A stretch of DNA of 64,000 bases from Pseudoalteromonas ulvae UL12 (GCF_014925405.1 NZ_AQHJ01000026.1:1-64000); one strand, 5' to 3'; counted from the stretch's first letter, positions 25,310 through 36,328 are shown. Notes: generated from the letters alone by a model not told the origin. Made by a program: numbers and translations.

Positions 25310-28300
25310 GTTTTGTCTCCTCTATTTTGTCGACTAAAGGCTTAAGTAGCGTGTCACTCCAATAAATAAAGGCGTCTTGATGGGGGCTAAGATCACTAAA
25401 ATCCAACGCAACATAAGGGTTTTCAGCTTCGCCTGCCCCAATGTACTGACCACCGGAAAATTTACTCATCGCTTTGCCAAAATCTTGCTCTTGGGCATAC
25501 AGTAACGAGGCCACAGGAAAAAATGGAATGGGTCGCTGTAGGCTTTCTCGATAAAGCGCTAGCCACTGCTGCAATGCGTGCATCGCTTCATTGGCATCAA
25601 TGGTATCAAACACACATTCGCTATCGAGGCCAATCACCCATGTTTGTGTGACGGCCTCACTAGCACTGGCCACTAAGTGATACAAATACGCTTTAATTTT
25701 GTCTTTCGCTTTAATGGTGGCACTACGATAAAACACTTGTTTTCTATTAACAATTTGGCTCAACCAACCTTGTAATCGACACGCTCCTAATTGCACGTTT
25801 ACTTCTATCGGCTCATCAAATTGCGTGACTTGATGGGCCCGCAAGCTAGTAATCATATTACTGATACGAGTTTGCATTTGATCATAAGTCAGTGCCCCAA
25901 CATGGGATAAAGGTAAATCACCCCGTTGCAGTATTTGCTCACTGTTGAGGGGCTTATCGTGTAGCGCCGCTTCGAGCATTTCATCAAGATAAAAATAGCG
26001 ATGTAAGTGATTAAGCGAAAAAGGCTCTTCGTCTTTGTTGATTTCATCAAACTGTGCAATCTTCACACCCAGAGTATTACGATAGAAACTTTCTTGAACT
26101 TGGCAGAGTGAGCGCACAAATGCAGTGAGCTCTATGTCGTCACTGATGGGCATTATAATCTCTGGAGCGCTGGGCTGCGGCTCATAGGACTTAATTTGCC
26201 ACGTTGGATTATAACTTTGTGGCTGCTGTGAATAATAAGCCGGATTAAAAGGTTGTAAGTGGTGCTGAGTGATCAAGTTAGCAGGAAAAATAGGCTTGCC
26301 TGCCATTTGCGGCTGATAAAAACTGCGCGTTAAATACTCAAGTAACTCACTGACTAACACTGACGGTACTCGCTCACTGTTATCAAAGCACGAACGACCA
26401 ATATAACTAATATACAGATGCTCACGCACACTGAGTAAGGCCTCTAAAAAGAGGTAACGATCGTCCAATTTACGAGAGCGATCGCCTTTTTGTCGCAAAC
26501 TATGGGGCAATAGGTCAAACCCCATAGGTTGAACACTGCGCGGATAATCCGCATCATTGAGGCCGAGCATACAGACAACTTTAAAAGGCACTGAACGCAT
26601 CGGCATCAGTGTACAAAAGTTGACTTGGCCAACTAAAAAACGTTGCCCAACACCACTTTGGTTGAGCCCTTGTTGAATCAACGTCACGATGACCCGCTGC
26701 GAAACAAGCCCTTTGTAGTCGTTATTTGCATCGTGTTTGGCTAAATCAGCTATTACACTATCGAGTTGCAATAAATCCCATGATTGTTCGGAATTTTGAT
26801 CATAAAACGCGGTTAATAATTGCTGCAGAATATCGGCTTTTTCGCCTAATGTTGCATCAGGCGTTAAGCGCTGTTTAAAATCAGCCAAGGCGCTAATAAA
26901 CTGTACTAACTGTCCAAGTAACCCAGCGGCCATTCCTTCAACTTGGTCGGCCGGATAAATCCCTTGAAAGTCACAATCTTCGTTGCGTTGTACAACCCCT
27001 AATAACAAACGCTGCAGACCATGGCGCCAGGTATTGAGAGAAAACTGAGGTTGGTCAAGCTCCCCTTTATGATCAGCATCGAGCGCCCATTTCACCCCAA
27101 CTTGTTCAAGCCAATAACGAATTTGATCCAGCTCACTGGCATTAATGGCAAACTTTTCTGCAATCGTGTTCACTTGCAGTAAATCGAGTATTTCAGATAC
27201 GCCAAAACGACTAAATGGCAACCCGACTAATTGCAGAAAACTTGTCAGTATCGGCTTTTCTTGCGCGATGGCTAAATCGGCCAATGCATAGGGAATATAC
27301 CGCTCTTGGGTTGCTGAGCCAAAAACGGCTTCAATATAAGGACTGTATGCGCCCACATCCGGCATCATCACAATAATGTCTTTAGGTGTTAACGTGGCAT
27401 CGGCACTAAATAAATCAAGCAAATGGTCATGCAACACTTCCACTTCACGCAAGGGCGTATGACAATCAGCAAAACGAACACTGCTATCATGCTCAGCCAC
27501 GGCAATTTTGCCTTCATCACAAATATACCAACTGGGATCATCTGCTAAAGATTCCCCCTTAAAGGCCAGCTGATAAATTTCTTGCTGGATAGCGCCGAGT
27601 AAATGACGCGAAGTAGGCTCGATAAACAAATCATGCCACTGTGCATCTTGTTGCATCAACTGCTCAAAATAATCCCGACCCAGTTTCCCCCAAGATGACA
27701 AAAGCGGATTCCCGACAAAATAATATTGCTGATCTTGTGCGGTAATATTCGGTTTTTTGGCGTATTTTACCTGAATTTTGGCTAAAGTTTTTTCATCGAC
27801 AATATCGCCCCAATAATGCTCGCTTGGGTTAAAGAAATATAAATAAACAGGGATCCGCTGGGCTAATGCATTAAACACCGCTAATTGGGCGTTGGGTAGC
27901 GCCGAAATACCAAAAATACTGATCCGCTCTGGTAGTGCTGAACGGGGTGCGTTGGCTAATGCTTCTAATAATGCGTCATGCATATTGGCACGATGATAAT
28001 GACTTTGTCCGAGCTCTTGGGTGTATTGCACTAGTTTGCGCCATAAACTGGGTTGCCACGGGGCATGGCTAATAGACACATCAGAGAGCTCATCGGTGCC
28101 TTCTTGCCAAATGGCGAGCCAATGTGGACGATACATCAAGTATTGGTCATACACATCGGCAATTTTTTCACATAAAGAGAACAGTTTTTGCTGCGCATTA
28201 TCGTTCGCGAGATACCGCTGCAACGGTGAAAATAATGGATCGTCTAAGCAAGTGGGTAACAAGGCAAACAACTTCCACGTTAAATTGCTTTTATTAAATG

Positions 28301-28553
28301 CAGATTCAGCAGGCACTTGGGGTAACAGTTGTTGATAAAGACGCCACGTGAAACTCGACGGCAGTGGAAAATCGATTTGCGCCACCACGCCGTGCTGCTC
28401 AGCAAAACTCACTTTAAGCCACTGCGCCATTCCCGGTGACTGCACCAAGATGATCTCTTGCTCAAACACCGTATTTAATGGTTCATCAGTCAAGAGCTGC
28501 GCCATTTGTTGTTCGAGTACTTCGAGTCGATTTGATTGAATAATATGCAGCAT
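25296..28553 (-). CDS. recC: exodeoxyribonuclease V gamma subunit RecC
   Basis: The Chi-recognition subunit of RecBCD, 1085 residues (E. coli 1122). It begins MLHIIQSNRLEVLEQQM and has VQSPGMAQWLKVSFAEQHGV, the MPMRSVPFKVVCMLGLNDADYPR segment and KGDRSRKLDDRYLFLEALLS, all typical of RecC's inactive-helicase fold. It is the first gene of the operon and is divergent from xthA (188-bp gap). Unlike the E. coli locus, no ptrA lies between recC and recB; the genes overlap here. Confidence 0.96.
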   Translation of the reverse strand: MLHIIQSNRLEVLEQQMAQLLTDEPLNTVFEQEIILVQSPGMAQWLKVSFAEQHGVVAQIDFPLPSSFTWRLYQQLLPQVPAESAFNKSNLTWKLFALLPTCLDDPLFSPLQRYLANDNAQQKLFSLCEKIADVYDQYLMYRPHWLAIWQEGTDELSDVSISHAPWQPSLWRKLVQYTQELGQSHYHRANMHDALLEALANAPRSALPERISIFGISALPNAQLAVFNALAQRIPVYLYFFNPSEHYWGDIVDEKTLAKIQVKYAKKPNITAQDQQYYFVGNPLLSSWGKLGRDYFEQLMQQDAQWHDLFIEPTSRHLLGAIQQEIYQLAFKGESLADDPSWYICDEGKIAVAEHDSSVRFADCHTPLREVEVLHDHLLDLFSADATLTPKDIIVMMPDVGAYSPYIEAVFGSATQERYIPYALADLAIAQEKPILTSFLQLVGLPFSRFGVSEILDLLQVNTIAEKFAINASELDQIRYWLEQVGVKWALDADHKGELDQPQFSLNTWRHGLQRLLLGVVQRNEDCDFQGIYPADQVEGMAAGLLGQLVQFISALADFKQRLTPDATLGEKADILQQLLTAFYDQNSEQSWDLLQLDSVIADLAKHDANNDYKGLVSQRVIVTLIQQGLNQSGVGQRFLVGQVNFCTLMPMRSVPFKVVCMLGLNDADYPRSVQPMGFDLLPHSLRQKGDRSRKLDDRYLFLEALLSVREHLYISYIGRSCFDNSERVPSVLVSELLEYLTRSFYQPQMAGKPIFPANLITQHHLQPFNPAYYSQQPQSYNPTWQIKSYEPQPSAPEIIMPISDDIELTAFVRSLCQVQESFYRNTLGVKIAQFDEINKDEEPFSLNHLHRYFYLDEMLEAALHDKPLNSEQILQRGDLPLSHVGALTYDQMQTRISNMITSLRAHQVTQFDEPIEVNVQLGACRLQGWLSQIVNRKQVFYRSATIKAKDKIKAYLYHLVASASEAVTQTWVIGLDSECVFDTIDANEAMHALQQWLALYRESLQRPIPFFPVASLLYAQEQDFGKAMSKFSGGQYIGAGEAENPYVALDFSDLSPHQDAFIYWSDTLLKPLVDKIEETKHASA

Positions 28554-28741
28554 CTAATTTGCATCCGTCAAAGAGAGATTCCAAATGCCAGTGTAAATTA
28601 AATCCCTGAAAATCTTAATGACTTTTCGCATAATCCCTCACTTTTGTGGCGCGATAAACCCTCATGCATTATTTATTGGTCTAATAAATAATGCTACTAT
28701 TGACGGCTACTTGTCTTATCTATTTCTTTTGGGATCCGCGA

Positions 28742-29545
28742 ATGAAAATCATCTCGTTTAATATAAATGGCCTGCGTGCCCGCCTTCATCAATTACAAGC
28801 GATTATTGACAAACATCAACCTGATGTTATCGGCCTACAAGAAATAAAAGTCCATGATGAGGCTTTTCCTATCGAAGATGTCGAAGCTATGGGCTATCAC
28901 GTTTATTTTCATGGACAAAAAGCCCATTACGGCGTGGCTATGTTATGTAAACAAGCGCCTATCTCTGTTGAAAAGGGATTTCCAACAGATGACGAAGATG
29001 CCCAGCGCCGTATGATTACTGTGACCGTTGAAGACAAACATGGCCAACCAGTCAAAATTATGAATGGGTATTTCCCACAAGGGGACAATATTAGCCATGA
29101 AACTAAATTCCCGTATAAACGACAGTTTTATAAAGATTTAATGACTTACCTTGCCAATGAAGATGCCAACAGCCAGCTTGTGGTGATGGGTGACATTAAT
29201 ATCTCCCCGACCGATTTAGACATTGGCATTGGCGATGTAAATGCAAAACGTTGGTTAAAAACAGGTAAGTGTTCATTCCAACCAGAAGAACGCCAATGGT
29301 TAAGTGATTTACTGAATTGGGGTTTTGTTGATACGTTTCGTGCCCTTCACCCTGACACAAGTGATCGTTATTCGTGGTTTGACTATCGCTCAAAAGGCTT
29401 TGATGACAATCGTGGCCTGCGTATCGATGTGGTACTGGCAACAAAAGGATTGGCTGAACGCTGTATTGATGCTGGTATTGACTATGAATTACGAGGGATT
29501 GAAAAACCTTCAGATCATGCCCCTATTTGGTCCGAATTTAACTAA
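28742..29545 (+). CDS. xthA: exodeoxyribonuclease III
   Basis: The major AP endonuclease and 3'-5' exonuclease of base-excision repair. ATG 28742 opens [20 protein letters not shown], matching the true N-terminus of E. coli XthA (268 residues; here 267). An in-frame upstream start at 28691 would add 17 hydrophobic residues and is not needed. Catalytic residues are visible in LQEIKVHDE (Glu), [14 protein letters not shown] (Asp, Asn), [16 protein letters not shown], and the C-terminal [10 protein letters not shown] (Asp-His). It is divergent from recC, so two double-strand and base-repair functions share an intergenic region. Confidence 0.97.
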   Translation: MKIISFNINGLRARLHQLQAIIDKHQPDVIGLQEIKVHDEAFPIEDVEAMGYHVYFHGQKAHYGVAMLCKQAPISVEKGFPTDDEDAQRRMITVTVEDKHGQPVKIMNGYFPQGDNISHETKFPYKRQFYKDLMTYLANEDANSQLVVMGDINISPTDLDIGIGDVNAKRWLKTGKCSFQPEERQWLSDLLNWGFVDTFRALHPDTSDRYSWFDYRSKGFDDNRGLRIDVVLATKGLAERCIDAGIDYELRGIEKPSDHAPIWSEFN

Positions 29546-29551
29546 TCACTC

Positions 29552-29583
29552 TTGGGCGTGACGCAACCTTAGTTCACGCCCAA
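29552..29583 (+). other. 10-bp-stem hairpin after xthA, no T-tract
   Basis: TTGGGCGTGA (29552-29561), 12-nt loop, TCACGCCCAA (29574-29583). The stem is perfect, but no run of T follows on either side. It could stabilise the xthA transcript end, or be an inefficient terminator before the membrane-protein gene. Confidence 0.55.
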
Positions 29584-29600
29584 CAACATGGTCACTCGCT

Positions 29601-30242
29601 ATGCCAATATTTGAATCTTTTTGCATCTTACTGTATCTCGCGGTGTTGCTTTTCGCGATAAACAAACTGACATGGACTCAATTATTGACTCATTCCACTT
29701 TGCAGCACTGTGTGCTGGCCTCGAGCGTTATCATTGCAGGGCTTTGGTCAGTTAAAGCAGGTATTTACCCACAATTAGAGGTGCATTTATTAGCGATGTG
29801 CACTGTGACGTTAGTGTTTGGCTGGCGGTTTGCCGTGCTTATCAGCACGCTTGCTCTGGTGTTATTAACCCTTTTTGATGTAGTGCCAATGTCACAGATT
29901 GGCCTCTATGGGCTCACAACGGCCATTATGCCCATACTAATCACTTATGCAGTCTTTTTACTTTGCTACCATTTTTTACCACGCCATGTATTTGTTTATA
30001 TTTTTATTGGTAGCTTTTTAACTGCAGCATTGACCGCTGTGGTGCATATTTTAACAAACTCACTGCTGTTTTATGCGCTGGCTCAATATGATTGGCCGAC
30101 TATTTTTGATAATTACACCGTGTTAGCTGCCCTCATTTGGTTTCCTGAGGCGACCATTAATGGCATGGTCATAACGCTGCTGATTATTTACCGCCCGCAC
30201 TGGGTCAAAACCTTTTATGATAAGGACTATTTAGCACAATGA
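29601..30242 (+). CDS. CbiM-like predicted membrane permease (COG3235-type)
   Basis: A 213-residue protein with six or seven hydrophobic helices. HLLAMCTVTLVFGWRFAVLI and the late LIWFPEATINGMVITLLI segment resemble the predicted membrane protein family related to the CbiM component of energy-coupling-factor transporters. In CbiM the N-terminus binds Co2+ or Ni2+, but the MHIPDG-type metal-binding N-terminus of CbiM is absent here. It ends by overlapping the rlmA start by four bases (ATGA). No ATPase or T component is adjacent, so transport function is uncertain. Confidence 0.65.
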   Translation: MPIFESFCILLYLAVLLFAINKLTWTQLLTHSTLQHCVLASSVIIAGLWSVKAGIYPQLEVHLLAMCTVTLVFGWRFAVLISTLALVLLTLFDVVPMSQIGLYGLTTAIMPILITYAVFLLCYHFLPRHVFVYIFIGSFLTAALTAVVHILTNSLLFYALAQYDWPTIFDNYTVLAALIWFPEATINGMVITLLIIYRPHWVKTFYDKDYLAQ

Positions 30243-31090
30243 CGATGGCTTATCGCTGCCCTATTTGCCAGCACCCACTCACATTACACGACAAAACCTT
30301 ACGCTGTGAAAACAAGCATAGTTTTGATTATGCTAAAGAAGGGTATGTGAACTTGCTGCCTGTTCAACACAAAAAATCGAAAGATCCGGGTGATAATTTA
30401 GATATGGTACAAGCTAGGCGTGCTTTTTTAGCCTCAAACCATTATCAGTTTTTACAACAAGCCATTGCGCAGCAACTAAGCCATTTGCCCGCAGACAGTA
30501 CCGTTATCGACTTAGGCTGTGGTGAAGGGTTTTATACTCAGGCACTCAAGCAACAAGCTCAGACATGTCAGGTGTATGGGGTCGATATATCAAAACCTGC
30601 AGTGAAATATGCCGCAAAACGCTACCCAGATTGTCATTTTAGTGTTGCATCCATTGCACAAACACCTTTTGCAGATGGCACAGCGGCAGCCCTTGTCAGT
30701 GTTTTTGCTCCCCTGTTTGACAATGAATTAGCCAGGCTCGCCCAAGTACCAGACTCAGGCCAATCAGCGGGGATATTGCTAGTTGCAAGCCCTGGCCCTT
30801 GGCATTTGAAAGAACTAAAAAGTATTATTTATCAAAATGTTGAACAGCATACTCCTATTGCGTGCCCACAAGGGTTTATGCAAGTAGAGCAACAAGTTCT
30901 CACCCATCACGTCACTCTTGAAGTCGATATGGCTAAGCACCTCGTTATGATGACGCCTTTTGCCTGGAAGTTTCGCCCTGAACATTGGCAGGCACTGTCG
31001 CAGCTGGCGCATATTAACGTTACACTCGAGTTTTATCTCACTCGATTTGAACGAGTTGGCAACATTCCCTCTCTCCTCGATTCAGTGTAA
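30239..31090 (+). CDS. rlmA: 23S rRNA (guanine-745-N1)-methyltransferase
   Basis: Methylates G745 in 23S rRNA helix 35. The 283-residue product has the N-terminal zinc-binding block (YRCPICQHPLTLHDKTLRC plus ENKHSFDYAKEGYVNLLPVQ) and DPGDNLDMVQARRAFL, both close to E. coli RlmA. It also has the SAM-binding motif VIDLGCGEGFYTQAL and the C-terminal LVMMTPFAWKFRPE. All four metal ligands (C, C, C, H) are present. Start at 30239 overlaps the upstream gene by ATGA. MAY at codon 3 is an alternative. Confidence 0.95.
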   Translation: MTMAYRCPICQHPLTLHDKTLRCENKHSFDYAKEGYVNLLPVQHKKSKDPGDNLDMVQARRAFLASNHYQFLQQAIAQQLSHLPADSTVIDLGCGEGFYTQALKQQAQTCQVYGVDISKPAVKYAAKRYPDCHFSVASIAQTPFADGTAAALVSVFAPLFDNELARLAQVPDSGQSAGILLVASPGPWHLKELKSIIYQNVEQHTPIACPQGFMQVEQQVLTHHVTLEVDMAKHLVMMTPFAWKFRPEHWQALSQLAHINVTLEFYLTRFERVGNIPSLLDSV

Positions 31091-31156
31091 TAGGCTGTAA
31101 TAGTCGAATTGCATCTTTGTTATACAATTGATTGGGTTATCAAAGGGAGAACAAAG

Positions 31157-31882
31157 ATGCATTGTGACATTGCTTTATCCAATGATTTATACGCCTATCT
31201 TGTATCGCAGGAGTGTTCGAGCAACCCGCATAACATCAATGTTAAACTCCCCTATTTTTTAGAACACCTCACAATGAATTGGTACTGTCATCTCCATGTA
31301 CACGGCAACACCAAAACAATTATCGCGATAGATAAAACCAGCCAATATATTTTAATTTTGCCTTTTGAGCAGACACCCTCTTTTGAATTATTTACAGACA
31401 CCTTTATTAATGCGTGGAAAGAGGAATTATGGTGGTTAATCATTTATGAAAATGTACTGACAGATTTAGGCCATCAAGAATTTAAGCGTTCAATCAAATC
31501 TCAGCCTGTCACCTGTCAGTTTTTAGCCAGTGATGGCACTGTGTTGCCCGATAACCTGCAAGAAGCAATCACCGAAATAGAGGATGCTTTAGCCACAGCG
31601 TACGCGCAAACCTTAGATAAACATCAGCAAATTGAACTGACATTTAAGTTAAATCAAACTGAGCGAACAAAGCTCAAAAAAGGCACTTTGTGTCGTTTTT
31701 TCCCAAGCGTTAAATTGATTGAATTTGCCCTTGCCGGCTTTTATCGTCACCATCAAAAAAACATCAATCAACTTATGAACTCACAAGGGCAGTTTAAAGA
31801 ACCTATTAGTGTCGCTGCAGATAATATAATTTCAATCAAAGCGTATTTAGAACAAGAACAGCTCAACTCGAATCAAGGTTGA
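31157..31882 (+). CDS. hypothetical protein, possibly DUF6933-related
   Basis: I choose ATG 31157 (241 residues) because GGGAGA lies 7 bp upstream. A longer in-frame start at 31109 lacks a site. The N-terminal half has a beta-rich pattern with NWYCHLHVHGNTKTIIAID followed by YILILPF. This resembles small 'NWY...' proteins that I associate with DUF6933, in which a numeric substrate is not known. The C-terminal half (about 150-241) looks helical and charged. No catalytic motif, signal peptide or membrane segment is visible. It follows rlmA and is convergent with yfbV. Family assignment is tentative. Confidence 0.55.
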   Translation: MHCDIALSNDLYAYLVSQECSSNPHNINVKLPYFLEHLTMNWYCHLHVHGNTKTIIAIDKTSQYILILPFEQTPSFELFTDTFINAWKEELWWLIIYENVLTDLGHQEFKRSIKSQPVTCQFLASDGTVLPDNLQEAITEIEDALATAYAQTLDKHQQIELTFKLNQTERTKLKKGTLCRFFPSVKLIEFALAGFYRHHQKNINQLMNSQGQFKEPISVAADNIISIKAYLEQEQLNSNQG

Positions 31883-31901
31883 GCGTGTCTCAAAGTGCGG
31901 A

Positions 31902-32348
31902 CTAGAAAATTTCCTTTGTAAAAGCCTGATCCATTTTTTCAAACATTTCTTTTAATAAGTGGGCAAGCTCGTAAAAACGAGGTTGTGCACGGGTCACTGT
32001 CGGTTGATAGCCATTCTCTTGCATTTTTGACTGTAATTCTCGATACCAAGACGCTAAAGATGGCGGTAATGTGGTATTAGCCCGTTTGCCTAACCAATAT
32101 AAACCTTGTAATGGCATCGATAATAAAAATAACGCAAAGGTTAAGGCTTGAGGTAAAAACTGGCTGCCAAAAAACTGTACTTGTACAAAAATACTGAACA
32201 CCGCCAACATAGGCATGACTTTCAATGCTAATTGAGTCGCTTTAATGACACGACGTTCAGGAAAAATAGGAGCTAAGGCCACATTGTTTGGCCATATTTT
32301 GCTGTATTGCTGACCATCGTTGAGCTGAGACATAATACTTTTTTGCAT
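31902..32348 (-). CDS. yfbV: YfbV family membrane protein (UPF0208/DUF412)
   Basis: A 148-residue protein with GQQYSKIWPNNVALAPIFPE, then two membrane helices (about 43-62 and 67-84). These are followed by SMPLQGLYWLGKRANTTLPP and a cytoplasmic tail (YRELQSKMQENG). These match E. coli YfbV (GQHYSKTWP, LPMQGLWWLGKR). GAGGAG lies 5 bp before ATG 32348. It is divergent from ackA, the same arrangement as yfbV-ackA-pta in E. coli. Its E. coli homologue is implicated in chromosome organisation near the terminus, but a direct activity is not established. Confidence 0.9.
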   Translation of the reverse strand: MQKSIMSQLNDGQQYSKIWPNNVALAPIFPERRVIKATQLALKVMPMLAVFSIFVQVQFFGSQFLPQALTFALFLLSMPLQGLYWLGKRANTTLPPSLASWYRELQSKMQENGYQPTVTRAQPRFYELAHLLKEMFEKMDQAFTKEIF

Positions 32349-32514
32349 AGGGACTCCTCAAATGATCCTAAACATTTAACCTTATGCGATAACTTAGGTT
32401 AAAATTACCTCTTAGATAACTCAAGTGTACCATAGTCTCACAACACTGCATGAAAATGCAGGCATCTCGTGGCTTTTTTTTCGCTGGTACACCTCATTAT
32501 ATGGGATAACATAA

Positions 32515-33717
32515 ATGTTAGATCAACATGTTTTAGTGCTCAATTGCGGCAGTTCAAGCTTAAAGTTTGCTATTTTAGATGCACAATCAGGTGATGAACT
32601 CATCACTGGCCTTGCCGAATGCCTCATAAGTGAAGATGCACGCCTTAAATATAGTTATCAGGGCCAAAAGCAGACTGAGTCTTTAATTGCTAATGCCAGC
32701 CACCAACAAGCGATTACTCGATTAGTTGACATTATTAAAGCCAATAAACTCGAACACTCTCTCATTGCCGTCGGGCACCGAGTTGTCCATGGCGGGGAGC
32801 ATTTCACTCAATCAGTGGTGATCACTGAGCATGTAAAACAAGTGATCGCAGATACAATTAGTTTGGCCCCTCTGCATAATCCGGCCAACCTCGTCGGGAT
32901 TGAAGCTGCCGAAAAAGCATTTGATACATTACCTCAAGTCGCTGTCTTCGATACCGCTTTTCACCAAACCATGCCCAAACATGCCTACCTTTATGCATTA
33001 CCTTACGAGCTTTATCAACAACATGGTGTGCGTCGTTATGGCTTTCATGGCACAAGTCATCATTATGTAGCAAAGCAAGCGGCCACAGTCTTACAACAAC
33101 CATTTGAGACATTGGCATTGATCAGCGCTCACCTTGGCAACGGCTGCTCAGTCACTGCTATCAAAAATGGTGTCAGTGTCGATACGAGTATGGGATTAAC
33201 CCCCCTTGAAGGAGTCGTAATGGGCACACGAAGTGGCGATATTGACCCCGGGTTATTTAATTTTCTGACCCAACAGCTCGGATATAGTGCTGTTAAAATA
33301 GATACATTATTAAATAAACAAAGTGGTTTATTAGGGTTAAGTAAACTCTCAAATGATTGCCGCACAATTGAAGATGCCCATCTAGCGGGCAATGCTCAAG
33401 CAAGCCTTGCGCTGGAAGTGTTTTGTTATCGCCTTGCCAAGCAAATTGCCGCTTACGTTGTGCCACTTGGCACACTTGATGGATTAATTTTTACTGGAGG
33501 CATTGGTGAAAACTCGCAATTAATTCGTCAAAAAGTGATTGATTCATTAAACTTTTTTGGTTTTAAATTAAATGAGCAAGCCAATAGTCAAGCTCGTTTT
33601 GGTCAATCTGGGGTGATTACCTCGAACCAAACGGGCCCTCAAGCCTTGGTTATCCCAACCAATGAAGAATGGATGATTGCACGTGATGCCGCCGCCCTAG
33701 CGCTGGAGGTCATTTAA
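32515..33717 (+). CDS. ackA: acetate kinase
   Basis: Interconverts acetyl phosphate plus ADP with acetate plus ATP. The 400-residue product (E. coli 400) shows the ASKHA signatures [44 protein letters not shown] and [12 protein letters not shown]. The catalytic Asp and Arg regions are present. It is translationally coupled to pta through TAATG at 33715-33719, forming the overflow-metabolism operon. A GGGATAA site lies upstream of ATG 32515. Confidence 0.98.
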   Translation: MLDQHVLVLNCGSSSLKFAILDAQSGDELITGLAECLISEDARLKYSYQGQKQTESLIANASHQQAITRLVDIIKANKLEHSLIAVGHRVVHGGEHFTQSVVITEHVKQVIADTISLAPLHNPANLVGIEAAEKAFDTLPQVAVFDTAFHQTMPKHAYLYALPYELYQQHGVRRYGFHGTSHHYVAKQAATVLQQPFETLALISAHLGNGCSVTAIKNGVSVDTSMGLTPLEGVVMGTRSGDIDPGLFNFLTQQLGYSAVKIDTLLNKQSGLLGLSKLSNDCRTIEDAHLAGNAQASLALEVFCYRLAKQIAAYVVPLGTLDGLIFTGGIGENSQLIRQKVIDSLNFFGFKLNEQANSQARFGQSGVITSNQTGPQALVIPTNEEWMIARDAAALALEVI

Positions 33718-35864
33718 TGTCACATCGCATTATGTTAATTCCTGTTTCAACAGGTGTTGGTCTCACCTCAGTGTCTGTGGGTTTGGTGCGTGCTTTAGAG
33801 CAAAAAGCGGTGAAAGTTAACTTTTTTAAACCTATAGCTCAACCCCGTGCGGGTGATAAAGGCCCAGAAAAATCAACAGAAATTGTGAAACTCGGATCGA
33901 ATATCAGGCCTGCGTTGCCCCTTGATTTACACTACGCAGAACAAATGATTGGCGATGGTAAAGGTGATATTTTACTCGAAGAAGTGATCACACGATTTGA
34001 ATCAAGTGCCAGCGAAGGCGAAGTCGCCATCATTGAAGGGATGGTCCCGACCCGTAAACAACCTTATGCAGGGCGACTCAATCGTGAGATAGCACAAGCT
34101 TTAGGCGCTGAAATTGTATTTGTATTGACGCCCGGTAATGATCCACTTGATCAAATAGAAGACAGGCTTGAAATTGCAGCCAGCTTTTATGGCGGCCTAG
34201 AAAATGAGCGAGTGTTGGGTTGCATCTTTAATAAAGTGAATGCTCCTTTAGATGAAGAAGGTCGAGCTCGAGCAGATCTGGCTGACTTATTCGAACCTGA
34301 TAATCTTGCTCATGAGCTCACGCGATTAGCCTCCATGCCCGTTTTTACACAACAATCGTTTAAATTGCTTGGCTGTGTGCCGTGGGATTTTGAATTAGTT
34401 GCACCACGTGTCTCTGATTTAGCCCGCTATTTGAATGCTGAGATTGTCAATGAAGGAGATATGGCCCATCGTCGCCTAAGAAGTGTCACGTTTTGTGCCC
34501 GCACGGTCTCAAACATTTTAAATCATTTTAATCCAGGGGTATTGCTGGTCACACCGGGCGATCGCTCCGATGTATTAGTTGCGGCCTGCTTATCGGCCAT
34601 GAATGGCACTAAGATTGGCGCTATTTTATTAACTGGTGGTTTCAAACCAGAAGCACGAATTATTAAGCTGTGTGAACAAGCTATGGCTACTGGGCTCCCT
34701 ATTTTATCCACTCAAGCCGATACTTGGCGCACTTCTTTATTACTGCATAACTTTAATATGGAAGTACCCACTGACGATGAGCAACGCATAGAGCGAGTAA
34801 AAGACCACAATGCCGCACATTTAGATAGTGATTGGCTGCATAGTCTAACCATGGGCGTAGAGCGAACACGTAAAATGTCTCCTCCAGCCTTTCGCCATAT
34901 GCTCACCAATAAAGCTCGCAATGCAAATAAAACCATTGTGTTACCTGAAGGAACAGAGCCAAGAACAATCAAAGCCGCTGCAATATGTGGCGAAAGAGGC
35001 ATTGCACATACAATATTACTTGGTGAACGTGATGAAATTTTAAGAATTGCAGAACAACAAGGTGTGCAGCTCAATGATAAAGTGAGTATTATTGAGCCTG
35101 AAACCGTTCGTGCTAACTACGTTGCATCTTTAGTTGAATTACGAAAAAATAAAGGAATGACTGAAGTCATTGCTCAAGAGCAGTTACTAGACAATACCGT
35201 TTTAGCGACGATGATGCTCGCTAATAATGAAGTGGACGGCTTAGTCTCTGGTGCAGTGAATACCACAGCCAACACCATCCGCCCTCCTTTGCAACTGGTT
35301 AAAACCGCGCCTGGCTCCTCGTTAGTTTCATCCATATTTTTTATGTTGCTGCCTGATCAAGTGTTGGTTTATGGTGATTGTGCCATCAACCCCGATCCCA
35401 GTGCCGAGCAATTAGCCGATATCGCGATTCAATCTGCTGACTCTGCCATTGCGTTTGGTATTGAAGCTAAAGTCGCGATGATCAGTTACAGTACAGGTAC
35501 ATCAGGCGTCGGTGCAGATGTCGAAAAAGTGAGATTAGCCACACAATTGGCTCAACAAAAACGCCCTGATTTAATTATTGATGGCCCTTTGCAATATGAT
35601 GCCGCGATAATGGAAAGTGTTGCACAGAAAAAAGCGCCCAATAGCCTAGTGGCAGGCAAAGCGACTGTCTTTATTTTTCCAGATTTGAATACGGGGAACA
35701 CCACATACAAAGCTGTGCAACGAAGCGCTAAACTAATTAGCATTGGTCCGATGCTGCAAGGCATGCGTAAGCCTGTAAACGATCTCAGTCGCGGCGCGTT
35801 AGTCGATGACATTGTTTATACCATTGCCCTCACAGCTATCCAAGCGACTCAAACTGTCAATTAA
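33717..35864 (+). CDS. pta: phosphate acetyltransferase (long type)
   Basis: Converts acetyl-CoA and phosphate to acetyl phosphate and CoA. The 715-residue product (E. coli 714) has an N-terminal P-loop/dethiobiotin-synthetase-like domain ([21 protein letters not shown]), a central DRTGG domain (about 220-330), and the C-terminal PTA domain from about residue 390. That domain carries [34 protein letters not shown] and [15 protein letters not shown]. It overlaps ackA by the TAATG junction. An AT-rich inverted repeat follows the stop. Confidence 0.97.
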   Translation: MSHRIMLIPVSTGVGLTSVSVGLVRALEQKAVKVNFFKPIAQPRAGDKGPEKSTEIVKLGSNIRPALPLDLHYAEQMIGDGKGDILLEEVITRFESSASEGEVAIIEGMVPTRKQPYAGRLNREIAQALGAEIVFVLTPGNDPLDQIEDRLEIAASFYGGLENERVLGCIFNKVNAPLDEEGRARADLADLFEPDNLAHELTRLASMPVFTQQSFKLLGCVPWDFELVAPRVSDLARYLNAEIVNEGDMAHRRLRSVTFCARTVSNILNHFNPGVLLVTPGDRSDVLVAACLSAMNGTKIGAILLTGGFKPEARIIKLCEQAMATGLPILSTQADTWRTSLLLHNFNMEVPTDDEQRIERVKDHNAAHLDSDWLHSLTMGVERTRKMSPPAFRHMLTNKARNANKTIVLPEGTEPRTIKAAAICGERGIAHTILLGERDEILRIAEQQGVQLNDKVSIIEPETVRANYVASLVELRKNKGMTEVIAQEQLLDNTVLATMMLANNEVDGLVSGAVNTTANTIRPPLQLVKTAPGSSLVSSIFFMLLPDQVLVYGDCAINPDPSAEQLADIAIQSADSAIAFGIEAKVAMISYSTGTSGVGADVEKVRLATQLAQQKRPDLIIDGPLQYDAAIMESVAQKKAPNSLVAGKATVFIFPDLNTGNTTYKAVQRSAKLISIGPMLQGMRKPVNDLSRGALVDDIVYTIALTAIQATQTVN

Positions 35865-35871
35865 ATTTGTC

Positions 35872-35909
35872 TTATGCAATAAGTACCATTTATCGTACTT
35901 ATTGCATAA
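35872..35909. terminator. inverted repeat after pta, possible terminator
   Basis: TTATGCAATAAGTAC (35872-35886), 8-nt loop, GTACTTATTGCATAA (35895-35909), a perfect 15-bp stem. It is AT-rich and lacks a following T-run, so termination would be weak. A protein-binding site is an alternative. Confidence 0.45.
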
Positions 35910-36003
35910 ATCTCTGCGTTACAAACAAGTCAAATTTTGTGCCAATCATAATTAATCAATTAAATCATAGCTATACGCATTTAGAATAGACTAATTAACA
36001 AGG

Positions 36004-36026
36004 TTATCCACAGTTTTTGTGGAAAA
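36004..36026. promoter_or_regulatory. inverted pair of DnaA-box-like sites
   Basis: TTATCCACA (36004-36012) matches the strict DnaA consensus. TGTGGAAAA (36018-36026) is the complement of TTTTCCACA, one mismatch from it. They are 5 bp apart and inverted. Binding is an inference; there are no replication genes nearby. Confidence 0.35.
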
Positions 36027-36328
36027 CAAATGAGTGTGAATTCAACTAATTAATAATTTTAGTGTTATTTATAATCAAGAAAACCACCGTTTTTACTCGT
36101 TTGTTGGCCACTCAAGCTTTTAGCGCCTATTTTTAATTTTTTAGTCATGAATGTTTCATCATGTTGATATGCCAACAATCAAGCTATTTAGCCAAACACT
36201 TATGTTTAGTTTAAGTTGCTGATAAACAGAATATTATAGTTATAAATGTTTAACTATTTATTTATTGCCTCTTGCGTGGCTGCTGTTATAGACGCACAAT
36301 AATGATTGATGTCACTCAAGGATGCATT

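Larger units (their letters stand above)
35865..36328. other. 464-bp AT-rich intergenic region after pta
   Basis: No gene is supported here. It contains a 15-bp-stem inverted repeat just after pta (35872-35909) and a pair of inverted DnaA-box-like sites (36004-36026). Long AT-rich stretches run to the start of the ACT-domain gene, whose promoter it should hold. Confidence 0.7.

Noticed and set aside
36004..36026. DnaA boxes as a replication origin
   Set aside because: Only two boxes, and no dnaA, dnaN, gidA or similar gene, or 13-mer repeats, is visible.
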